Assembly (NCBI RefSeq): GCF_004309355.1
Contig: NZ_BJCC01000028.1
Span: forward strand, 34,342 to 98,341
Direction: 5' to 3'
Length of the DNA: 64,000 nt
Source: Enterococcus florum
GTDB lineage: Bacteria > Bacillota > Bacilli > Lactobacillales > Enterococcaceae
Of the stretch, positions 35,586 through 43,831 are shown in pieces (position 1 is the first letter of the stretch; each line of letters opens with the position of its first letter). Position numbers and translations under genes: made by a program. The notes under the pieces are model-generated. The model did no database searches. It was not told the origin of the DNA and saw only the letters and a list, made by a program, of their open reading frames with translations.

Positions 35586-36107
35586 ATGAGTCAAGAATCC
35601 ATTGAAAACTTAGTAAGAGGTATTTTAAAGGAAATGAATGGCGGTGGAAACGCAGACGCAGTTTCTGGCGCGACTTCAAATACTCAAACCCAGGTAGCAA
35701 CTGAAGCAGACTATCCGATTGCACAAAAACATCCAGAGTGGATTAAAACAAAGACTGGTAAAACGATGGATGACATTACGTTGGAAAATGTTTTAAACGG
35801 TAGTCTGACCCCAGATGATCTAAAAATCACCCCAAGCATTTTAAAAGCACAGGGTGAGATCGCAACAAGTGCAGGAAGAGCAACGATTGCACGCAATTTT
35901 GACCGTGCAGCAGAGTTGACAGCGGTACCAGATGCACGTGTATTGGAAATGTACAATGCCTTGCGACCTTATCGTTCCAGCAAGCAAGAATTGTTGGATA
36001 TCGCAAACGAGTTAGAAACCAAATACAATGCCAAGATTTCTGCTGATTTTGTTAGAGAAGCAGCTGAAAATTATGAAGTGCGGAAGAAACTAAAAGGGGA
36101 TAACTAA
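35586..36107 (+). CDS. pduE: Propanediol dehydratase, small subunit
   Basis: 173 residues from the ATG at 35586 (GTGAGGTG upstream), the same length as Salmonella PduE; the open frame reaching 35526 lies in the pduD 3' end. Begins with an amphipathic helix (ESIENLVRGILKEM) like those of PduD, PduP and PduL, then YPIAQKHPEWIKTKTGKTMDDITLENV and RNFDRAAELTAVPDARVLEMYNALRPYRS, typical of the subunit. Confidence 0.95.
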   Translation: MSQESIENLVRGILKEMNGGGNADAVSGATSNTQTQVATEADYPIAQKHPEWIKTKTGKTMDDITLENVLNGSLTPDDLKITPSILKAQGEIATSAGRATIARNFDRAAELTAVPDARVLEMYNALRPYRSSKQELLDIANELETKYNAKISADFVREAAENYEVRKKLKGDN

Positions 36108-36111
36108 AGCT

Positions 36112-36140
36112 TAGATAGACCACTGGCAGTGGTCTATCTA
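36112..36140 (+). repeat. Perfect inverted repeat between pduE and pduG
   Basis: TAGATAGACCACTG and CAGTGGTCTATCTA flank a single G, so RNA would form a 12-13 bp hairpin with a 3-5 base loop. No T tract follows (GAATTGTTTCC), so it is not a standard terminator. It could be an RNA-processing or stability element that sets expression of dehydratase genes above reactivase genes. Confidence 0.8.
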
Positions 36141-36170
36141 GAATTGTTTCCTCTTGAAGGAGCAAATACT

Positions 36171-37991
36171 ATGAAGAGAATCATAGGTGTAGATATCGGA
36201 AACTCTTCGACAGAAGTAGCATTAGCCGAATATGAGAATAAGACCAACTGTCGCTTTTTAGATTCAGCGATTACAGAAACAACTGGAATCAAAGGGACAA
36301 AGCAAAATTTATTTGGAATCTACAAGGCATTGCGTGAAGTGGTACAGAAAAACCAGCTGCAACTGACGGATATTGATTTGATTCGAATCAATGAAGCGAC
36401 CCCGGTTATCGGCGATGTGGCGATGGAGACCATCACGGAGACAATCATCACGGAATCGACAATGATTGGACATAACCCTAAGACCCCTGGCGGATTAGGA
36501 TTAGGTGTGGGAATTACTGTGCCGCTGGATCAATTGGAACAAATTTCCATTTTAGAAGCTCCTTACATCGTTGTAGCAGATAAATCGATCGATTTTGAAG
36601 ATGCTGCGAATCAAATCAACCGCTGTGTAAAGCAAGGGTATACCATCGAAGCAGCTATTTTGCAAGCAGATGACGGGGTACTGATTAACAATCGATTAAA
36701 CAAAAAAATCCCGATCGTTGATGAGGTGGGTTACATTGACAAAGTGCCATTAGGAATGCTGGCAGCTGTAGAAGTTGCACCCCCCGGAAGAGGAATTACT
36801 CAATTGTCTAATCCTTATGGGGTAGCCACAGTATTCAACCTTAGTTCGGAAGAAACTAAAAATATTGTTCCTGTTTCAAGAGCTTTGATCGGCAATCGTT
36901 CTGCAGTGGTGATCAAAACGCCGAAAGGTGATGTAAAGGCTCGAACGATCCCTGCTGGAAATATCGAAGTCCTCGGCGACAATAAAAGAAAAAAAATCAG
37001 CGTATCCGAGGGTGCAGAGAAGATCATGGAGCTGATTTCAGAATTCCGAAAAATCGACAATGTCACGGGTGAAGCTGGCACAAATGTTGGTGGGATGCTG
37101 GAAAAAGTTAGGCATACGATGGCACAGCTGACAGAGCGTCCTCCAGCAGAAATCTTTATTCAAGATTTGCTGGCAGTAGATACCTTTGTACCAACTTCGG
37201 TTCAGGGTGGGCTAGCCGGCGAATTCTCAATGGAGCAAGCGGTGGGAATCGCATCGATGGTGAAGTCGGACCATCTGCAAATGTCGAGGATTGCTGAGGA
37301 AATCGAAAAAGACTTGAATATTCCAGTCGAAATTGGCGGGGCGGAGGCAGAGGCTGCGATCTTAGGCGCCCTGACAACGCCTGGGACTAATACGCCGCTG
37401 GCCATTCTTGATCTGGGAGCTGGATCTACCGATGCCTCGATCATCAAAAACAATGGGGACATGGTGGCAACGCATTTAGCTGGTGCAGGAGATATGGTAA
37501 CGATGCTGATTGGTTCTGAACTAGGAATTGAGGATCGCTATTTGGCGGAAGACATCAAAAAGTACCCATTGGCAAAAGTGGAAAGTGTTTTTCATATTCG
37601 TCATGAAGATGGAACTGTCCAATTTTTCGATAAACCATTAGAGGCACATTTATTCGCAAAGGTAGTCATCGTTAAGGAGGAAGGGTTTGTTCCGATTCCT
37701 GGCGATGTATCGATTGAACGAGTAAAATTCATCCGACAAACTGCAAAATCGCGGGTTTTTGTCACGAATGCGATTCGCTCGTTGGAATACGTCAGCCCGA
37801 CTGGAAATATTCGAGATATCCCATTTGTCGTTATTGTTGGCGGTTCAGCGTTGGATTTTGAGATTCCGCAGATCGTAACAGATGCTTTGTCGCATTTTGG
37901 ATTAGTTGCCGGCAGAGGAAATATTCGTGGCGTTGAGGGACCAAGAAACGCAGTTGCCACTGGATTGATCCTTTCTTATAAGGAGGGGTAG
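36171..37991 (+). CDS. pduG: Diol dehydratase reactivase, large subunit
   Basis: 606 residues from the ATG at 36171 (AAGGAG 9 bases upstream). Hsp70-like ATPase that, with PduH, exchanges damaged cobalamin out of the dehydratase. Motifs are IIGVDIGNSSTEVALA at the start, TPGGLGLGVGITV, EIGGAEAEAAILGALTTPGT, and LDLGAGSTDASII near residue 415. The preceding hairpin at 36112-36140 separates it from pduE. Confidence 0.95.
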   Translation: MKRIIGVDIGNSSTEVALAEYENKTNCRFLDSAITETTGIKGTKQNLFGIYKALREVVQKNQLQLTDIDLIRINEATPVIGDVAMETITETIITESTMIGHNPKTPGGLGLGVGITVPLDQLEQISILEAPYIVVADKSIDFEDAANQINRCVKQGYTIEAAILQADDGVLINNRLNKKIPIVDEVGYIDKVPLGMLAAVEVAPPGRGITQLSNPYGVATVFNLSSEETKNIVPVSRALIGNRSAVVIKTPKGDVKARTIPAGNIEVLGDNKRKKISVSEGAEKIMELISEFRKIDNVTGEAGTNVGGMLEKVRHTMAQLTERPPAEIFIQDLLAVDTFVPTSVQGGLAGEFSMEQAVGIASMVKSDHLQMSRIAEEIEKDLNIPVEIGGAEAEAAILGALTTPGTNTPLAILDLGAGSTDASIIKNNGDMVATHLAGAGDMVTMLIGSELGIEDRYLAEDIKKYPLAKVESVFHIRHEDGTVQFFDKPLEAHLFAKVVIVKEEGFVPIPGDVSIERVKFIRQTAKSRVFVTNAIRSLEYVSPTGNIRDIPFVVIVGGSALDFEIPQIVTDALSHFGLVAGRGNIRGVEGPRNAVATGLILSYKEG

Positions 37992-37993
37992 CC

Positions 37994-38371
37994 ATGGCAC
38001 TTGATTTTTCGATTCAGCCAAAAATATTTATCTATTTGACCAATTCCGATTTGGAAAAAAGCATTCCTTTTTTGTTATATGGAATTGAAGAAGAGGGGAT
38101 CCCCTTTGAAGTAAAAACGACGCAACATCGTGACGCTGTCCAGGCGGGATATCAAGCAGCAAAAGATTCCTCGTTGATTACAGGAGTCGGCTGTGACGGT
38201 CAAACACTTGTTTTGCATTACAAGAATCTTGAACCAGAGAAGCCTTATTTGGTCATCGATCGGTATCAAACGAAACCCAATGAACATCTAAAGGACTTCG
38301 GATCGAATTGTGCACGACTAATCAAAGGAATTCCGTTGAAATCGCTGGAAGAGATGGAGGTGAAAGAATGA
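37994..38371 (+). CDS. pduH: Diol dehydratase reactivase, small subunit
   Basis: 125 residues. Resembles the beta subunit of the dehydratase and swaps for it in the reactivating complex. PKIFIYLTNSDLEKSIPFLLYGIEEEGIP and LITGVGCDGQTLVLHYKNL are family blocks. Two bases after pduG; ATGA overlap with pduK. Confidence 0.93.
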   Translation: MALDFSIQPKIFIYLTNSDLEKSIPFLLYGIEEEGIPFEVKTTQHRDAVQAGYQAAKDSSLITGVGCDGQTLVLHYKNLEPEKPYLVIDRYQTKPNEHLKDFGSNCARLIKGIPLKSLEEMEVKE

Positions 38372-38886
38372 ATCAAGCTATCGGTCTAATTGAAGTAAAG
38401 GGATATGGAACAGCAATTACGATCGCAGATACCATGCTGAAGGTTGCAGCTGTCGAATTGCTGGGTGTTCAAAGAGCAAGAGGCAATGGCTGGATGACAG
38501 TCGAAGTTGCTGGTGATGTCGGAGCAGTAAAAGCTGCTGTTGATGCTGGAAAAGCCAAGGCCGGTGAAGTCAATGGATTTATCTCTGCCTTAGTCATCCC
38601 TCGGCCAGCCACTGCCTTAGACAAGGTCGTGATCGACCGAATCGATTATCCAAAACCGGAAGCACCAATTGTGGAGGAAACAAAGCAATCGGATGAAGCA
38701 ATAAAAGAAGAACCAAAAGAAGAACCAAAAGAAGAACCAAAAGAAGAACCAAAACCAACTGACGGATCGAAAGAGCTTACGTTAGAGGAAAAAACGGAAA
38801 AGGTAGCTCCCAAGGACGTGGAGGATCAAAAACCAAAACCAGAAGCAAAGAAAAAACCAAAAAATAAAAATCCAAAGAAAAAATAG
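38368..38886 (+). CDS. pduK: PduK-like shell protein with a KEEP-repeat tail
   Basis: 172 residues from ATG 38368 (ATGA overlap, GGAGGTG upstream). Residues 1-90 are a single BMC domain ([53 protein letters not shown]). From about residue 95 the tail is low-complexity and charged, with four KEEP units encoded by a perfect 12-base DNA repeat (38707-38754) and a very basic end (PKPEAKKKPKNKNPKKK). Salmonella PduK has a cysteine-rich tail instead; no cysteines occur here. Position between pduH and pduJ supports PduK. The tail may bind cargo, DNA/RNA or neighbouring shells; function unknown. Confidence 0.82.
   Translation: MNQAIGLIEVKGYGTAITIADTMLKVAAVELLGVQRARGNGWMTVEVAGDVGAVKAAVDAGKAKAGEVNGFISALVIPRPATALDKVVIDRIDYPKPEAPIVEETKQSDEAIKEEPKEEPKEEPKEEPKPTDGSKELTLEEKTEKVAPKDVEDQKPKPEAKKKPKNKNPKKK
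38707..38754 (+). repeat. Four perfect 12-base direct repeats in pduK
   Basis: GAAGAACCAAAA is repeated four times without change, in frame, encoding EEPK units. Such arrays can gain or lose units by slippage without shifting frame, which would change tail length. Confidence 0.9.
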
Positions 38887-38898
38887 GGGGCAACTCAA

Positions 38899-39183
38899 AT
38901 GAATGATGCATTAGGAATGATTGAAACACGAGGATTAGTCGGAGCGGTTGAGGCAGCCGATGCGATGGTCAAATCCGCAAATGTTTCTTTATTAGGCACT
39001 GAAAAAATTGGGTCCGGATTAGTGACAGTCATGGTCCGTGGAGATGTCGGAGCAGTAAAGGCGGCTGTAGATGCCGGAAGTGCAGCAGCAGAAAAAGTTG
39101 GCGATGTTGTTTCTGTGCATGTGATTCCTCGGCCTCATACGGATGTCGATAAAATGATCGAAGCCGGGATCAAGGATGCATAA
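38899..39183 (+). CDS. pduJ: Microcompartment hexameric shell protein PduJ
   Basis: 94 residues, single BMC domain almost identical to PduA at 32084 over [22 protein letters not shown] and [24 protein letters not shown]. Gene order K-J-L matches known pdu operons. GGGGG ribosome site 8 bases before the ATG. Overlaps pduL by 8 bases. Confidence 0.94.
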   Translation: MNDALGMIETRGLVGAVEAADAMVKSANVSLLGTEKIGSGLVTVMVRGDVGAVKAAVDAGSAAAEKVGDVVSVHVIPRPHTDVDKMIEAGIKDA

Positions 39184-39808
39184 GGCAACGCCTGAACTGA
39201 TCCAGCAAATCGTCAGTGAGGTTCTTAACGAGATCGAATTGGAGGCGATTCCGATTGGGATCTCCAATCGCCACGTTCACTTGACGGAGCAGGACTTTCA
39301 GCAATTGTTTCCTGGAGAAACGCTTACCCCGATGAAACCATTAAAGCAGCCTGGTGAATTTGCTGCAGAACAAACGGTAACGATCGTTGGATCAAAAGGT
39401 GAGCAAAGCAGGGTCAGAATCCTCGGTCCTTTTCGCAAACGATCACAGGCTGAAATTTCGATGACGGATACGCGGACACTTGGGATTCCAGCACCTGTTC
39501 GTTTATCCGGTCATTTGGAAGATGCTGCGGAAGTAACGTTAAAAAATGGAGAGCATTGTGTGACGATCAAAGGCTGTATCGTTGCCAAACGGCACATCCA
39601 TATGAGCTTTAAAGATATGGCGCGTTTCAAGCTTTCTGCGGGAGACACGGTAAGTGTCAGAGTAAAAACGGAAGAACGCACGACACTATTTGAAGATGTT
39701 GAGATACGTCCAGGAGAAAAATTTATCTTAGAAATGCATGTAGATACCGACGAAGCAAATGCGGCAAATATCAAACCAGACACTGTAGGCAGCTTGATCC
39801 GCAGGTAG
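39176..39808 (+). CDS. pduL: Phosphate propanoyltransferase PduL
   Basis: 210 residues. Converts propionyl-CoA plus phosphate to propionyl-phosphate, recycling CoA inside the organelle. Zinc ligands are visible in [13 protein letters not shown] and [16 protein letters not shown]. The N-terminal helix ([16 protein letters not shown]) is an encapsulation peptide. [15 protein letters not shown] is the family's conserved central block. Confidence 0.95.
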   Translation: MHKATPELIQQIVSEVLNEIELEAIPIGISNRHVHLTEQDFQQLFPGETLTPMKPLKQPGEFAAEQTVTIVGSKGEQSRVRILGPFRKRSQAEISMTDTRTLGIPAPVRLSGHLEDAAEVTLKNGEHCVTIKGCIVAKRHIHMSFKDMARFKLSAGDTVSVRVKTEERTTLFEDVEIRPGEKFILEMHVDTDEANAANIKPDTVGSLIRR

Positions 39809-39824
39809 GAAAGGATGAGAAAGA

Positions 39825-40670
39825 GTGAGATCCCTAGAGAAGGCTAATTTAGTATTGACCGAATTTGAGCAGCTGGCCAATACAAACACGACCAATCCGA
39901 TTGATCCTAAAGAGGGCTATAAAGTTGGAGTAGATTTAGGGACATCTTCGATCGTACTTGTGGTACTGGATGCTGGAAATCAGCCTGTTTTTGGAGCTTT
40001 TGAATTTGCTGATGTCGTGCGTGATGGATTAGTAGTCAATTATCAGCAATCGGTACAGATAGTTAAGCGTCTGAAGCAGCAGGCAGAAGAAGTTTTAGGA
40101 TTTTCTCTAGCCGCTGCTTCAGGAGCCGTACCGCCAGGAACCGTCGGGAATAATAAACGTGTCATCGCCAATATCATCGAAAGTGCTGAAATGCGTGCAG
40201 ATCAGTTGATTGATGAACCGACTGCTGCTGCCTTGCTTCTAGAGCTTTCAGAGGGGGCCGTTATCGATGTAGGCGGCGGGACGACCGGTATTAGTGTTTT
40301 TAAAGAGGGTTCGCCAATCTATGTTGTCGATGAACCAACAGGTGGAACCCATATGACGCTGGTGATTGCTGGTTATTACCAAGAAACGGTGAAAGAAGCT
40401 GAGAAACGCAAGCGTGACAAGAAGCAAGAAAGACAGAATTTTACTATCGTAAGACCGGTCGTACAGCGAATGGCTGAGATTACACGTTGCGCACTTGCAA
40501 AATATCCGACGGAACCGCTGATCGTTGTCGGTGGAGCCGCCAGCTTTGAAGAAATTGAAAAAGAATTTTCGGTTTATTTAAATCAAGAAGTGTATAAACC
40601 GATCTATCCTCAATTTGTGACACCCATCGGGATCGCCATGAGTTCAACGATTATTTATGGGGAGGGATAG
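39825..40670 (+). CDS. eutJ: EutJ-like Hsp70-family chaperone in the pdu operon
   Basis: 281 residues from a GTG start. Actin/Hsp70 ATPase fold: YKVGVDLGTSSIVLVVLD (phosphate 1), VIDVGGGTTGISVFKEG (phosphate 2) and VVGGAASFEEIE (adenosine). EutJ is normally in ethanolamine operons; Listeria carries a copy at this same place between pduL and pduM. No eut genes are present here, so its client is probably a Pdu enzyme. Its role is not established. Confidence 0.88.
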   Translation: MRSLEKANLVLTEFEQLANTNTTNPIDPKEGYKVGVDLGTSSIVLVVLDAGNQPVFGAFEFADVVRDGLVVNYQQSVQIVKRLKQQAEEVLGFSLAAASGAVPPGTVGNNKRVIANIIESAEMRADQLIDEPTAAALLLELSEGAVIDVGGGTTGISVFKEGSPIYVVDEPTGGTHMTLVIAGYYQETVKEAEKRKRDKKQERQNFTIVRPVVQRMAEITRCALAKYPTEPLIVVGGAASFEEIEKEFSVYLNQEVYKPIYPQFVTPIGIAMSSTIIYGEG

Positions 40671-40671
40671 G

Positions 40672-41151
40672 ATGGAGAAGCTGATAGAAGCAATTGTCAA
40701 AATTTTAGTTGAGCGGCAAACGAAAGAACTGTCACTCTCGTGTAAAGATTTTAAAACCGATGAACGAACGGATCGTGACTTCATCCAGCACCAAACCATC
40801 CATCTTCATCAAGTTGGGGCGATCCAATTGGCGAAACTGGCTAGGATGGATGACGAGGATCCGCTCACTGTTTGGTTGTTGAGCGGCTTGGAATTTGGCT
40901 GTGATGTTGTTTTACATTTAGGCTTTTCGGCAATTTGTTTGATTCCTAATGAATTGTTTGAATGGCCGATTCAGTTGAACATCAACCAGAATAAGCGGTT
41001 GAGGGTTGTTCCGAATAAGATTATCACTTATTCAGACGTGGCTTTGCTAGAGCAGACAGACCTTCTAATCCGTTTTCGCCAGCAGCAAGTTACAGCAGTG
41101 GCGGAAGATTATTTAAAGAAACACAAAATTCAACAGATCGTGAGGTTTTAG
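40672..41151 (+). CDS. pduM: PduM microcompartment assembly protein
   Basis: 159 residues from ATG 40672 (GGGAGGG upstream, one base after the eutJ stop). Similar in length and place to Salmonella PduM, which is needed for proper organelle structure. Begins with a short amphipathic helix (KLIEAIVKILVERQ). IHLHQVGAIQLAKLA and WLLSGLEFGCDVVLHL are recognisable family segments. Confidence 0.85.
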   Translation: MEKLIEAIVKILVERQTKELSLSCKDFKTDERTDRDFIQHQTIHLHQVGAIQLAKLARMDDEDPLTVWLLSGLEFGCDVVLHLGFSAICLIPNELFEWPIQLNINQNKRLRVVPNKIITYSDVALLEQTDLLIRFRQQQVTAVAEDYLKKHKIQQIVRF

Positions 41152-41153
41152 CT

Positions 41154-41417
41154 ATGTTAATGGCAAAGGTTGTGGGCAGTGTTGTTTCCACTCAAAAGGA
41201 TCCCTCCCTCGTTGGAAAAAAATTAATGATTATCCAACCAATTAACAGCGAACAACAGGATATTCGTTTTCAGCAGGTCGCGGCAGATACGGTCGGAGCC
41301 GGTATCGGAGACTATGTATTGCTATCCAGCGGTTCTGCAGCACGGAGACTGTTCAAAGAACCTTCAGATGCAGTGGATTACGCGATCGTTGGAATTATTG
41401 ATACGTTTGACCTGTAG
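41154..41417 (+). CDS. pduN: Microcompartment pentameric vertex protein PduN
   Basis: 87 residues. EutN/CcmL (BMC-P) beta-barrel that caps the twelve vertices. MAKVVGSVVSTQKDPSLVGKKL at the start and AADTVGAGIGDYVLLSSGSAAR in the middle are diagnostic. Start ATG 41154 with GTGAGG 8 bases upstream; two bases after pduM. Confidence 0.93.
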   Translation: MLMAKVVGSVVSTQKDPSLVGKKLMIIQPINSEQQDIRFQQVAADTVGAGIGDYVLLSSGSAARRLFKEPSDAVDYAIVGIIDTFDL

Positions 41418-41428
41418 GAGGTGGGGCA

Positions 41429-42436
41429 ATGAGCATTTACACCAAAACGGGAGACAAAGGGAGTACTAGTTTATTTGACAGTGTTCGGGTAAAAAAATAT
41501 TCGTTACGAGTGGACACGTACGGCACATTCGATGAATGTCTCGCTCAAATTAGTGTGGCACAAAAACAGCTCTTCACTCAGGAGTTAGATGAAATACTGA
41601 ACTGGATACAGGAAAAACTATTTTTATTGAATGCTGAAGTCGCTACTTCGGCAAACAAAGAAAAATTAAAAGAAAAAAGCACGTTGATCCAAAAAAAAGA
41701 TACAGAACAATTGGAAAGCTGGATCGATGCTTATCTGGCAACATTGCCCGAGATTCATCAATTTATCCTGCCAGGATCCTTTTTATCCAGTGCACAATTG
41801 CACGTGGCCAGAACGATTTGTCGCCGGGGGGAACGGCGTCTGATCGAGCTTTCGGAGGAGGCGGATGTTCGTCCGGAATTGCTGCAATTTGTGAATCGAC
41901 TTTCAGATTGTTTATATGTCCTTGCTAGAGTGGAAGACTTTAATCAGCAGCAAGATGAGCTGATAGAAACCATCTTGCGACGCTATCAAGCCAAACTGTT
42001 TGAAGGTAAAGAAACAGGTGATTTGGAGAAGCTGACATTGGTTTTTGAAAGCTGTGTGAGAAAAGCCAAAGAGTTAGGTATCGCTGTGACGATTGCTGTT
42101 GTCGATCAGTCGGGAAATCTAGTGGGGTCCTATCGAATGAAAGATTCTTTGTTAGTGAGTATTGATCTTTCGAAAAAGAAAGCGTACACCGCGGTGGCAA
42201 TGAAGAGTCCCACACATGCGTTGTCTACTATTGTTGCTCCAGAAGGGGACCTTTACCAACTTGAAACCATAACGGATGGAAAGATTGTCACCTTTGGCGG
42301 AGGCTTGCCGATTTTTGACCAGCAGGATCGTGTAATTGGAGGAATTGGCGTCAGCGGAGGATCCGTGACAGAGGATCAATTGATCGCACAGGCTGGATTA
42401 GATCGTATGAAGGAGATTGATTATGCAAGACGATAA
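41429..42436 (+). CDS. pduO: PduO: cob(I)alamin adenosyltransferase with C-terminal HbpS/GlcG-like domain
   Basis: 335 residues in two domains. Residues 1-185 are the adenosyltransferase (MSIYTKTGDKGSTSLFD, HQFILPGSFLSSAQLHVARTICRRGERR, NRLSDCLYVLAR). Residues about 200-335 are a DUF336/HbpS-like domain (ELGIAVTIAVVDQSGNLVGSYRM, GGGLPIFDQQDRVIGGIGVSGG), which binds heme in some relatives. It recycles cofactor for PduCDE. A separate copy of the enzyme half is at 20489. It overlaps pduP by 14 bases. AGGAGG before the ATG. Confidence 0.94.
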   Translation: MSIYTKTGDKGSTSLFDSVRVKKYSLRVDTYGTFDECLAQISVAQKQLFTQELDEILNWIQEKLFLLNAEVATSANKEKLKEKSTLIQKKDTEQLESWIDAYLATLPEIHQFILPGSFLSSAQLHVARTICRRGERRLIELSEEADVRPELLQFVNRLSDCLYVLARVEDFNQQQDELIETILRRYQAKLFEGKETGDLEKLTLVFESCVRKAKELGIAVTIAVVDQSGNLVGSYRMKDSLLVSIDLSKKKAYTAVAMKSPTHALSTIVAPEGDLYQLETITDGKIVTFGGGLPIFDQQDRVIGGIGVSGGSVTEDQLIAQAGLDRMKEIDYARR

Positions 42437-43820
42437 AATAAAAGAATTAATTAAGCAGCTGCTTCAAGAATACGTTGCTGATCCAACTAGTTTGCAAACA
42501 CCAATCACTCAGACGGGCGTTTTTGCAACAGTTGACGAAGCAATCGCAGCTGCCAAAAGCGCACAAGAAAAGTACGAAGAAATGGACTTAGCGACTCGAC
42601 GAAAGGTGATCAAGACAATTCGTTGCGGAATGGAACCGCTGGTCAAGGAATTTGCCCAAAAAACATTCGAAGAGACTGGGATGGGCCGTTACGAAGACAA
42701 AATCCTAAAACTTCAATTAACTATTGATAAAACACCTGGTGTGGAAGACTTGAAAACCGAGGCAGAGACTGGTGACAATGGCATGACATTGTATGAGTTG
42801 TCCGCTTATGGAGTGATCGGTGCTGTGACACCTAGTACCAATCCTGTGGAAACCTTGATTTGCAATGCGATCGGGATGTTAGCAGCGGGGAATGCCATCT
42901 TTTTCAGTGTTCATCCAGGAGCAAAGAAGGTTTCCAAGTTGGCGATCGAAAAGCTGAATGAATTGGTCTATCAAGCCTGCGGTATTCAGAATCTAGTCGT
43001 GACGATTGAAGAGCCTTCGATTGAAGCGGCTCAAGCCATGATGAAGCATCCTGATATTTCATTATTAGTGGTTACTGGGGGACCTGGTGTAGTTCATCAA
43101 GCGATGACCTCTGGGAAAAAGACCATTGGTGCAGGAGCAGGAAATCCACCCGCAATCGTTGATGAAACGGCAAATATAGAAAAGGCTGCAGCTGATATCG
43201 TTGCAGGAGCAGCTTTTGATAATAATATTTTATGTATTGCCGAAAAAAGTGTCATTGCCGTGAAAGATATTGTTTCGTACTTGATTTTACAAATGGAAAA
43301 AAATGGAGCCTATTATGTAGATGATCCAACGATCATTCAAAAGATGCTTCAGGCAACGTTGATGGAAAACGGCAGTCCTAGTCGAGAGTTTATTGGGAAG
43401 AACGCCAATTGCATTTTGAAGGCAGCTGGTGTAGAAGTCGAATATGATGTACGAGTGATCATTATGGACGTGCCAAAAGATCACCCATTCGTCGTCAAAG
43501 AAATGCTGATGCCGATTCTACCGATTGTAACGGTGGAAAACTTTGATGAGGCATTGGAAACTGCTCTTGCTGTCGAACAAAAGCTGCATCATACAGCTAC
43601 GATGCATTCGCAAAATATTGGCCGCTTGAATAGAGCAGGCAAAAAATTGCAAACATCAATCTTTGTGAAAAATGGTCCGTCATTCGCTGGTTTAGGCTAT
43701 GGTGGTGAGGGAACGACAACCTTTACGATCGCAACACCTACCGGAGAGTGTACCACTACAGCGAAAGACTTCGCTCGACGGAGACGCTGTGTATTGACCG
43801 ATGGCTTTTCCATTCGATAG
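42423..43820 (+). CDS. pduP: CoA-acylating propionaldehyde dehydrogenase PduP
   Basis: 465 residues from ATG 42423 (AGGAG 7 bases upstream within pduO). Oxidises propionaldehyde to propionyl-CoA with NAD+. The N-terminal 18 residues (DDKIKELIKQLLQEYV) are the classic encapsulation helix. Active-site cysteine at residue 271 in FDNNILCIAEKS, and VTGGPGVVHQAM plus GAGAGNPPAIVDET for NAD/CoA binding. Confidence 0.95.
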   Translation: MQDDKIKELIKQLLQEYVADPTSLQTPITQTGVFATVDEAIAAAKSAQEKYEEMDLATRRKVIKTIRCGMEPLVKEFAQKTFEETGMGRYEDKILKLQLTIDKTPGVEDLKTEAETGDNGMTLYELSAYGVIGAVTPSTNPVETLICNAIGMLAAGNAIFFSVHPGAKKVSKLAIEKLNELVYQACGIQNLVVTIEEPSIEAAQAMMKHPDISLLVVTGGPGVVHQAMTSGKKTIGAGAGNPPAIVDETANIEKAAADIVAGAAFDNNILCIAEKSVIAVKDIVSYLILQMEKNGAYYVDDPTIIQKMLQATLMENGSPSREFIGKNANCILKAAGVEVEYDVRVIIMDVPKDHPFVVKEMLMPILPIVTVENFDEALETALAVEQKLHHTATMHSQNIGRLNRAGKKLQTSIFVKNGPSFAGLGYGGEGTTTFTIATPTGECTTTAKDFARRRRCVLTDGFSIR

Positions 43821-43831
43821 GAGGCAGCAGA

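Noticed and set aside
38707..38754. Short tandem repeat as CRISPR
   Set aside because: Units are 12 bases, contiguous without spacers, and in frame within pduK.
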